Below, piece after piece: positions 59,801 through 64,000 of a stretch of DNA of 64,000 nucleotides; positions within the stretch are counted from its first letter, which is position 1; every line of letters begins with the position of its first letter. The stretch is from Plazaster borealis (Eukaryota > Echinodermata > Asteroidea > Forcipulatida > Labidiasteridae), in assembly GCA_021014325.1 (NCBI GenBank), contig CM037474.1, positions 645,001 through 709,000 on the forward strand, written 5' to 3'. The notes under the pieces are model-generated. The model was not told where the DNA came from and did no database searches. It was given only the letters and a program-made list of their open reading frames with translations. A program made the position numbers and the translations under genes.

Positions 59801-62082
59801 TTTGAGGTGGAAGTAGTGAAACCATTGGATTCAATCTGATACCAGTGTGCTGTATTGACTCAATTAAAGGATTCAGAAATATTGACTTGGGGAATGTGAT
59901 TACATTGGAATGATCCCTCGCTAAGCCCCTCGTGGATTCAGGAGTAACGGCACTGTTAGGATCACAAGTACCAAACAAGAAGCCACTTTTTGTTCACTTC
60001 TAAAATCTACACACAGTCTTCCTTACCCTGTTAGAGAAGGCCATGTCCATTGCTTCTGTAGACAGTTTACACAATGCATCTATCAGATGGTGGAGAGCCA
60101 CATCATCCAAGTACTGTGAACTCTCAAACAGACGAGACAACATCGCAGAGAGTACTGGCAGCTCTGCCATGACGGCTGTTGTGATGACCGTATTAGGGGC
60201 CTCGGCTGCACTGCCTACCTTCAAGCTACCCCCAATGGCTGGCTTGAGACCGAGGATCCAGACCAGATGCTGGAGGGTGGTGAGGACCAGATGCCAGGCA
60301 GTGCCAAGGATGGAACCGTGGCAGTGAGCTAGGCTCAAGATGGCACGCATACACTGGATGTTCTTGGCCGTCAGCTGAAACAGTTGAAAGAGATTGAAAA
60401 ACTGGTTGGTTGTGTATTCAACAGTTTCTAGAATCACATCATCATCATCATCAATTGAGTACAACTGGGGCTTATTACCGATGTAGAATCATGCTAGACA
60501 GCAATCTAGCAGCTCAGGAACCATTAGCCCCTATTAAATGCTGTTTGAGGATGACTAGATGATTGATTCAAGATGTTCCTCGTTACTAATAAACCCTATC
60601 TTTCCAGCTAAATCATGTCATGTTTTATTGTACTAAATATGACACCTACTCAACCAGTCAGACTTTCGTGAGACTTTTGAGTGTGCAGTCAGGGTTGAGA
60701 TTGGCTCATGACAGGGGCACAGCTTAATGGATCCATCCTTTGTATCAATCATAAAAGTAAAGAAAAAAACATTTACAGTGATAAAAAAACACTTGCAGTC
60801 TCTACATCACTTCATTACTGCAATACTTCACTGTTAAAGCTGTGATCAAACCGGCATTGAGGGTTTGTCGGAGAGCATTTTACTGTAGTAACCCTTACCA
60901 TGACTGGTCCTTGCTGAGTACCAACTACTGTTGCTAGGGGCGTCCCTACCGCTACGACCTGATTCCTGCCGTCTGTTTCGCTGGATCCACCTTCAGCTCC
61001 CTGGCCACTTTGAAGGAAGTTATCGCGACTGTGTGTACGCATATGACCTGTAAAGGAAACATAGTCAAAGATGGTCAGATGGTCTTTGGGGCTTGCTTGT
61101 GGCATCTTTCCCTCTCTCTCAACTCTGTGGACCCTGGTTAAAAAAACTGTAGTATTCGTAACGTGGCTGTCTTTTTAAACATATACTCAAATGCAAATTC
61201 TTCTTGACAGTGTATTTTGGATTGCATTGGTCTACCGAGTCTACTCACGTTCACTCCACTTTGTCACCCGAGTTTTCTCTATTTTAGGGTTTCCTCCCGC
61301 ACCTAAGTCTGACAACTTTTTTGTTTTGTCTCCACAGGTATTTTCATGTAATACCAGAGAAATATTTAAAACTCAGACTCGGGCCCAGAGATTTATGAAA
61401 AAAATGGATTTGTAAAGTTCCAACTATCAGAACAGACATGGAACTGGTTCTATTATGCCTGGTTTTAGAGCTTACAATAAATAATCTCTGGAACTCTCTC
61501 AATCATTCAAGAACTCTTTTAAATCAAGGTAAACCTCAAAATGAGCAGAGTATACTGTTTGAAAAGTCAAGACTCCATCGGTTCTTCTCAGAGCCAACAC
61601 TCCTCCCAAGTTTTATACATGGTTGTACCAGCAAGTTTTCAGTTAGTTTTTCTAATACGGTAAACCAAATTGATGCTTGGGGAGAAAACAATAGTTGGAT
61701 TCCTTTTTAGTAAAATGAGAAACTTCATTAGTTTTGGCTATTACACACAAAGGGAACAAAACAAAGGTTGCGGCTACGGCTGCGGCTTGGTCACCTTGTC
61801 ACCTTGGATTGAAGTCAAGGCTGTCCTTGGCAACACCCTTAGCAACAGCTGTAGCCAAAGCCACTAATTCGGACATGGCCTAAGAACATACCCCTCGGTT
61901 GATTAGATGGTGTCTGTGGTGCGGCGATATTCAGTACAGTAAGTGCGTAGTGAGGCGGTAAGGAGGCCTTACACAGAGATGTCACGAAGGCATCTCTAGG
62001 CACTGTAAGGCCAAGCCTACCGCACAAGCTTGCGTATAACTCCTGCGACTTCAAGATGGATTCAGTGGCTGATTCCTCCATG
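38700..62082 (-). CDS. MON2: MON2 homologue, last 17 exons (5' part outside window)
   Basis: Seventeen exons on the minus strand join without a frame break: 62082-61892, 61047-60899, 60374-60027, 59482-59270, 58690-58515, 57832-57670, 57103-56831, 56284-56083, 55411-54780, 53867-53724, 46171-46139, 44065-43937, 43184-42994, 42021-41834, 41158-40948, 39771-39695 and 38860-38700. They total 3,481 bp, giving 1,159 residues and a TGA. MON2 is a large scaffold related to Sec7-family Arf-GEFs but lacking the Sec7 domain. It works with DOPEY proteins and a P4 flippase in endosome-to-Golgi retrieval. Recognisable conserved stretches include [75 protein letters not shown] [10 protein letters not shown] and [12 protein letters not shown]. 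Vertebrate MON2 is about 1,700 residues, so the N-terminal third lies beyond the right edge. Introns hold many SINEs and MITEs. Confidence 0.95.
38935..39300 (+). mobile_element. SINE family B copy with duplicated head
   Basis: An 80-bp segment (CAACTGTTCAGGTTGAATCA ... GGATCCTGGTTCAAAT) occurs twice in tandem, then the standard family-B body follows. Antisense to MON2, in its last intron. Confidence 0.7.
39519..39690 (+). mobile_element. SINE family A fragment
   Basis: CTGGCCAAGCAGTCTAGTGC head and AAAGAACCCAGTAGACTTAT body motif as in the 41,466 copy; the 3' part is missing and it ends close to MON2 exon p. Confidence 0.55.
39695..39771 (-). CDS. MON2: MON2 exon p
   Basis: Acceptor GATCTAG, donor AATG|GTAAGA; 77 bp. 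[20 protein letters not shown]. Confidence 0.9.
40211..40437. repeat. Near-perfect 122-bp tandem duplication in MON2 intron
   Basis: GCTATGTGTAATGGTCTAT starts two copies. Both continue through GATTTGGGTCCTGGAGTATG to CACGCTCTCTGAACCTG with few differences, so the duplication is recent. Confidence 0.85.
40948..41158 (-). CDS. MON2: MON2 exon o
   Basis: Acceptor AATATTAG, donor [28 protein letters not shown] and [14 protein letters not shown], diagnostic of MON2. Confidence 0.95.
41466..41820 (+). mobile_element. SINE family A, full-length copy
   Basis: Leu/Ser-tRNA-like head (CCCGAGTGGTCTAGCGC, box B GGGTTTGAATCCC), conserved body (TTCGTCCTTCGGATGGGACA, AAAGAACCCAGTACACTAAT) and (ATT)n tail. 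It is antisense to MON2, its tail ending about 12 bp from the splice donor of exon n. Confidence 0.8.
41834..42021 (-). CDS. MON2: MON2 exon n
   Basis: Acceptor CCCTCAG, donor [30 protein letters not shown] and [14 protein letters not shown]. An antisense SINE ends about 12 bp beyond the donor. Confidence 0.93.
42296..42538 (+). pseudogene. Protein-like open fragment in a MON2 intron
   Basis: A plus-strand frame of about 80 codons ends at a TAA near 42,535. It includes [20 protein letters not shown] and [15 protein letters not shown] and has protein-like composition, unlike nearby intron DNA. No ATG opens the whole frame, and no family is recognised. Perhaps a captured or retroelement fragment. 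Confidence 0.25.
42672..42800 (+). mobile_element. tRNA-derived SINE, family D
   Basis: GTCACTGTGGTCAAGTGGTT (box A-like) and GAGGTTTCGAATCCTACC (box B). Single copy in the window. Confidence 0.5.
42994..43184 (-). CDS. MON2: MON2 exon m
   Basis: Acceptor ACCACAG, donor [30 protein letters not shown] and GLPVARQPS are conserved. Confidence 0.93.
43350..43575 (-). mobile_element. SINE family C, antisense copy
   Basis: On the minus strand it carries the family-C body (GCTGAGTATACAGTGCTCAA, TTTATCACTGATGCAAATTT), matching 54,050-54,200. A 160-codon minus frame here is a by-product. Confidence 0.55.
43937..44065 (-). CDS. MON2: MON2 exon l
   Basis: Acceptor GTTCAG, donor TAAG|GTATTC; 43 codons, phase 0: [20 protein letters not shown] through VLQNILK. 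Confidence 0.93.
44373..44730 (-). mobile_element. SINE family A, full-length, same strand as MON2
   Basis: Minus strand: CCTGGCCGAGCGGTTAAGAG head, GGGTTCGAGTCCC box B, TTATCTTCGGATGGGACATT, then a 3' body (GCTTGCGAGCTACAGTGATT) and (ATT)n tail. Its 3' body differs from the 41,466 copy but matches 54,600-54,690 and 59,125-59,215. Confidence 0.8.
45257..45771. mobile_element. 515-bp TIR element with repeated CACGAAGAGCCAC motif
   Basis: TCGTCACCGTTTTCACGAAG AGCCAC at the left is exactly inverted near 45,745-45,770. The core TTTCACGAAGAGCCA recurs inside in direct orientation near 45,347, 45,419 and 45,536, so the terminal motif has been multiplied. No coding content. Lies in a MON2 intron. 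Confidence 0.75.
46139..46171 (-). CDS. MON2: MON2 exon k, 33-bp micro-exon
   Basis: Acceptor TCTGTACAG and donor CCAG|GTATGT bound 11 codons, [11 protein letters not shown], phase 0 at both ends. It bridges exons j and l across introns of 7.5 and 2.1 kb. Human MON2 has a linker of similar length here. Being in phase, it could be skipped without a frameshift. Confidence 0.7.
46242..46616. mobile_element. TTAA-flanked MITE, 'GTAGGGTCATAGATTG' subfamily, copy 2
   Basis: TTAAAGGTAGGGTCATAGAT at the left and ATCTATGACCCTACCTTTAA at the right; its left end lies about 70 bp upstream (in MON2 sense) of the micro-exon acceptor. Confidence 0.8.
47485..48106. repeat. 61-bp minisatellite, ten copies, in MON2 intron
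   Basis: Unit includes ATTGGTACTGGTATGAACTT, TAGAATCAGTGAGCTTT and GAAATATTTCTCT. Ten units at near-constant spacing from 47,501 to 48,050, with two sequence subtypes (TTTCAGATGG and TTTTAGATTG) partly alternating. Same unit as 29,580-29,735. Confidence 0.93.
48110..50690. other. MON2 intron DNA, no gene seen
   Basis: Part of the 7.5-kb intron between exons j and k. AT-rich. A minus-strand open stretch at 48,338-48,697 lacks protein character. A (TTTTTG)n run lies near 49,965-49,990. Confidence 0.4.
50695..51056. mobile_element. 'GGGCCCAATTTCATAGAGCTG' MITE, doubled copy
   Basis: Outer ends GGGCCCAATTTCATAGAGCT and TTTGAAATTGGGCCC. In the middle (50,865-50,895) a right end meets a second left end (CTCTATGTAGAGCTGCTTAA), so two units lie head to tail, sharing outer termini. 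Confidence 0.75.
51250..51494. mobile_element. Related MITE with GGGCCCAATTTCATGGCTCT ends
   Basis: Left GGGCCCAATTTCATGGCTCT, right AGAGCCATGAAATTGGGCCC, perfectly inverted over 20 bp. The GC-richer interior differs from the 50,695 copy, so only the ends are shared. Confidence 0.8.
51717..51755 (+). repeat. Homopurine G-rich tract
   Basis: Runs such as GGGGAGGGGGGAGGGGGGAG, a potential triplex or quadruplex former, in a MON2 intron. Confidence 0.8.
52435..52735. repeat. Irregular repeats of TGTTGCATTTAGCAG-like motif
   Basis: About seven diverged copies of TTGCATTT(A/G)GCAG or TTGCATTTTGTTG spread over 300 bp. Confidence 0.55.
53724..53867 (-). CDS. MON2: MON2 exon j
   Basis: Acceptor TGTTCAG, donor ACAG|GTCAGT; 48 codons, phase 0: [19 protein letters not shown] and [20 protein letters not shown]. 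Confidence 0.9.
53930..54205 (+). mobile_element. SINE family C copy 2
   Basis: CCTAGTGGCC-type box A, GGTTCAAATCCCACC box B, then ACACAGAGTATACAGTGCTT as in the copy at 43,350. Confidence 0.65.
54296..54715 (+). mobile_element. Composite SINE family A with internal (TAA)n
   Basis: Family-A head (GGGTTCGAGTCCCGGTC), then (TAA)n at 54,438-54,460 joined to a different segment (CTACCCTGCTGGGTGTTCAA), then the family-A 3' body (TTGCAAGCTACAGTGATTAA). It looks like one SINE inserted in another. It ends about 65 bp from exon i. Confidence 0.7.
54780..55411 (-). CDS. MON2: MON2 exon i (largest, 632 bp)
   Basis: Acceptor CTACACAG, donor ACAG|GTGAGA. Begins [17 protein letters not shown], contains [14 protein letters not shown], then a variable Ser/Thr/Lys linker, then [20 protein letters not shown]. 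Antisense open frames here are shadows. Confidence 0.95.
56083..56284 (-). CDS. MON2: MON2 exon h
   Basis: Acceptor GCATCAG, donor [42 protein letters not shown] and [11 protein letters not shown]. Confidence 0.95.
56361..56625 (+). mobile_element. SINE family B copy 3
   Basis: TTGGCTTTACTCAGTGGTTT, CCCGGTTTGATTCCC and GGATTGGGTTTTCAGTCCCT. Antisense to MON2. Confidence 0.65.
56646..56770 (+). mobile_element. SINE family A head fragment
   Basis: CTAGTGGCCAAGTCATTAGA and GGGCTCGAATCCCAGTCATA, then a diverged body; the end lies close to MON2 exon g. Confidence 0.5.
56831..57103 (-). CDS. MON2: MON2 exon g
   Basis: Acceptor CTCTACAG, donor GCAG|GTTGGT; 91 codons. WNISDYLYQ then [20 protein letters not shown]. 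Confidence 0.95.
57418..57645 (+). mobile_element. SINE family B copy 4
   Basis: AGGTCAGCTCAGTGGTTCAG and GGATTGGGTTTTCAGTCCCT. Part of the box B region is deleted. It ends just before MON2 exon f. Confidence 0.6.
57670..57832 (-). CDS. MON2: MON2 exon f
   Basis: Acceptor CACCTCAG, donor CTA|GTAAGC. Encodes [20 protein letters not shown] and [12 protein letters not shown]. It is not fully open in the frames usually reported because it is short. Confidence 0.93.
57903..58170 (-). repeat. Second copy of the 20,395 dispersed repeat
   Basis: Shares GTTGCAAACTGCTTACCAA, AGTCTTTCTTAACGGCTAAA and CTAGGGTCAAAACGTCATGA with the 20,395-20,620 copy. Confidence 0.5.
58515..58690 (-). CDS. MON2: MON2 exon e
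   Basis: Acceptor CTGTCAG, donor AAGG|GTAAGG. Contains [14 protein letters not shown] and [17 protein letters not shown]. Confidence 0.95.
59125..59215 (+). mobile_element. SINE 3' body fragment
   Basis: ACAGGTTTCCTCAGGCTTGC through TATGAGGTATCCATGGTTTC matches the 3' body at 54,615-54,690; the head is missing. Confidence 0.55.
59270..59482 (-). CDS. MON2: MON2 exon d
   Basis: Acceptor TTCTGAAG, donor CTG|GTAAGT; 71 codons, phase 0. [20 protein letters not shown] and [13 protein letters not shown] are typical. Confidence 0.95.
60027..60374 (-). CDS. MON2: MON2 exon c
   Basis: Acceptor GTTTCAG, donor AGG|GTAAGG; 116 codons, phase 0. Has [20 protein letters not shown] and [12 protein letters not shown], a highly conserved helical-repeat region. 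Confidence 0.95.
60899..61047 (-). CDS. MON2: MON2 exon b
   Basis: Acceptor TTTACAG, donor CATG|GTAAGG. Poorly conserved linker rich in Gly/Gln/Ser, ending [11 protein letters not shown]...QGPVM, as in MON2. Confidence 0.88.
61085..61350 (+). mobile_element. SINE family B copy 5, diverged
   Basis: CTCAACTCTGTGGACCCTGG and GGGTTTCCTCCCGCACCTAA. Overlaps no exon; ends in unrelated AT-rich DNA. Confidence 0.4.
61892..62082 (-). CDS. MON2: MON2 exon a (first in window)
   Basis: Acceptor AATCCAG before 62082 and donor GGG|GTATGT after 61892; enters with one base, leaves in phase 1. Contains [15 protein letters not shown], a stretch conserved in MON2. Confidence 0.93.
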
Positions 62083-62850
62083 CTGGATTGAGTGAAAGGA
62101 AACAAGATTTGGTTTACATCAACCCTTTCTACATCAATCATTAGAAATCCAAGTTTCTGGAGAAAATATGGTTCAGGACAGCTGGGTGTGAATGTACTCT
62201 GAAAATTTAGTAGCAGTTTCTTCTTGACATAAAATCCCCTGAACTTTGTGGGTGTTACAGAGATGGACTTACAGACTTTCTACCTCAATATGAAGGAAAA
62301 GTTGGGTTTTATTTGTCGGGATGTCACAGGGCAAACTGTTTACAAGAAGAATTAAGATGGTCACACCATTCCAAAGGTCAATTGGAACTATCAGATGTTT
62401 CTATGTTTAGTCACTGGTAGCCCACCCCCAAACAATGTAAACCTACAAATGTAAAAAAAAGAAGGACTCTATGCTTCCAATTAATTAGTTTTTGTGCGTG
62501 ACCTTGGTAGATTTATAGACGAAACACGGAAATGAAGTGTTGGTAAGACAGTTGATCAACTCATGCAATTAAAAATGGGGAAAACCTTCAGATATAAAAT
62601 GAGTGATTCATGAGAATGCAGTAAGACCGCCACGATGTGAGAAAAAACAATTTAACACCATAGTAATTTTTGTGTTTAAGGAAACTGAAGATCACTTTTA
62701 ATTTTAATGCATTCTGAAAATTACAAAAGATAAATTTAAGCATAACACAACCTGGTATGGAAAGTTTTATGACAGTTATTCATCAGCGGCAATATTTATC
62801 ATGGTGTTTTAGAGGTTTATTTTAAACATCCCCAAAGTAGAAATCTGAAC
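62083..62850. other. MON2 intron, no exon seen
   Basis: AT-rich. The next upstream MON2 exon is not recognisable here or further right, so it probably lies beyond the window. Confidence 0.4.
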
Positions 62851-62857
62851 CAGGGAT

Positions 62858-63290
62858 GGTCTCCCATCCAAGGGCTGACCATTCAAAAAGGTGCTTGAAC
62901 ATGCCCCCAAACTAGCCACCCAAACATTGGTCTCCTATCCAATGGCTGACCATAGTCCATATTGCCTAAACCAACATGCCCCCAAACTAGCCACCCAAAC
63001 ATTGGTCTCCCATCCAAGGGCTGACCATTCAAAAAGGTGCTTGAACATGCCCCCAAACTAGCCACCCAAACATTGGTCTGCTATCCAATGGCTGACCATA
63101 GTCCATATTGCCTAAACCAACATGCCCCCAAACTAGCCACCCAAACATTGGTCGCCCATCCAAGGGCGGACCATTCAAAAAGGTGCTTGAACATGCCCCC
63201 AAACTAGCCACCAAAACATTGGTCTCCTATCCCAGTGCCGACCACAGTCAGAGGTGCTTGAGCATCCCCCTGGCTAGCCACCCAAAACAA
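62858..63290. repeat. 146-bp dimeric satellite, three copies
   Basis: Half-units alternate at 71 and 75 bp (starts at 62,858, 62,929, 63,004, 63,075, 63,150 and 63,221). Both share CATGCCCCCAAACTAGCCAC and ACATTGGTC. One has ACCATTCAAAAAGGTGCTTG and the other ACCATAGTCCATATTGCCTA. Open frames here come from the repeat. Confidence 0.92.
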
Positions 63291-63818
63291 AATCCAAACT
63301 TTTACAACAGTGACATTAGCACTTCCTTGAGAGATTGTCTCAGATATTAAAGATGATTTTTGACTCAAAACAACACCATAGTGAGATTCCAGCAAAGCAG
63401 ACTTGCACTTGGGAATGCAAGTATGCCAAAACTTTTACCATCAACTTGGCAAACAATTTGCTATAAGGTAACATACAAATAGCTTTTACTTCATAGCAAC
63501 TGGTTATTTTCTAGTTTTATGACTAGAAACCTAAAAGAAACCAAAAATGAACACCCCTAATTGTAACATAGAATTCACCTCAAAGTGTACATGTTCACAT
63601 GCAAGAGCTAAAACTACCATGACATTGTAATGTTTATGAAGTTGGTGACATGACATCCCCGCAGCATGGAACCTGAAAACCTCTTCCCTCGTGGTTAAGT
63701 GCTAATTGATTGGTACCTCAGGTTTACCTGTCTGTATGAGCAATAGCAGACCGTAGATGCATATTCCAAAAGGGCTCACTGTAAAAATGCATCATTAATC
63801 TCAATACCAAATCCAGTG

Positions 63819-63998
63819 TAGTATGACTCATAACTCGGACTTTAGTCCAAATTGAGTCACATTTTTTAGGACTCAGACTCAAGTCCAAATTGAGTAACAT
63901 TTTTTAGGACTTGGACTCGGGACTTGAGTCACGAACGTCAATGTCACAGACTTGACCATTTGGATTCACAACTACAGAGTCCCAGTTCCAAGTCACTT
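63819..63998. repeat. Degenerate GACTC/GACTTGAGTC repeat
   Basis: Repeated AGGACTCAGACTCAAGTCC-like words and TCCAAATTGAGT, continuing to the window edge. Similar words at 36,955-37,030. Confidence 0.6.
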
Positions 63999-64000
63999 GT

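Noticed and set aside
61438..61710. 90-codon plus-strand frame in a MON2 intron
   Set aside because: No motif, AT-rich, and next to diverged SINE sequence.

Overview
The window is animal nuclear DNA. It has spliced genes with GT-AG introns, TATA/initiator promoters, AATAAA signals, and AT-rich introns and spacers full of tRNA-derived SINEs, TTAA-flanked MITEs, other small inverted-repeat elements and minisatellites. Gene structure and repeat style suggest a marine invertebrate deuterostome, most likely an echinoderm. That placement is inference; the sequence does not name a species.

Layout. (1) 1-3330, minus strand: first four coding exons of a gene I do not recognise, running off the left edge. 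(2) 5636-12970, plus strand: a complete RhoA-type small GTPase gene with TATA/Inr promoter, untranslated first exon and three coding exons (192 aa, C-terminal CSLL). (3) About 13,000-19,900: 3' flank and spacer with a 1.1-kb TIR element (15,596-16,728), a SINE and a 21-copy G-rich 34-bp minisatellite. (4) 19,962-28,127, plus strand: a second RhoA-like gene with the same architecture and intron positions (192 aa, C-terminal CRLF), whose second intron holds a broken copy of the shared middle Rho exon. (5) 28,128-38,056: a 10-kb convergent spacer made almost wholly of MITEs, SINEs and tandem arrays. (6) 38,700-62,082, minus strand: the last 17 exons (1,159 residues plus stop) of MON2, the Arf-GEF-related scaffold of endosome-to-Golgi trafficking. 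Its introns carry many more repeats. (7) 62,083-64,000: no exon recognised; a 146-bp dimeric array and a degenerate repeat.

How they relate. The two Rho genes are a tandem duplicate pair. Exons 1 and 3 have diverged at many silent sites, but exon 2 is nearly identical, which suggests gene conversion. The second copy differs at residue 41 in switch I, before the G5 loop and at the CAAX box, so it may be functionally distinct. Both GTPases should act at membranes through prenylated C termini. MON2 acts on endosome/Golgi membranes, but nothing in the sequence links it to the Rho pair beyond proximity.

The most interesting signals are the exon-2 homogenisation and exon-2 relic, the N41T Rho paralogue, inverted MITEs around the second Rho promoter, a tandem array that is an amplified transposon terminus, and a TIR element whose terminal motif recurs inside it.
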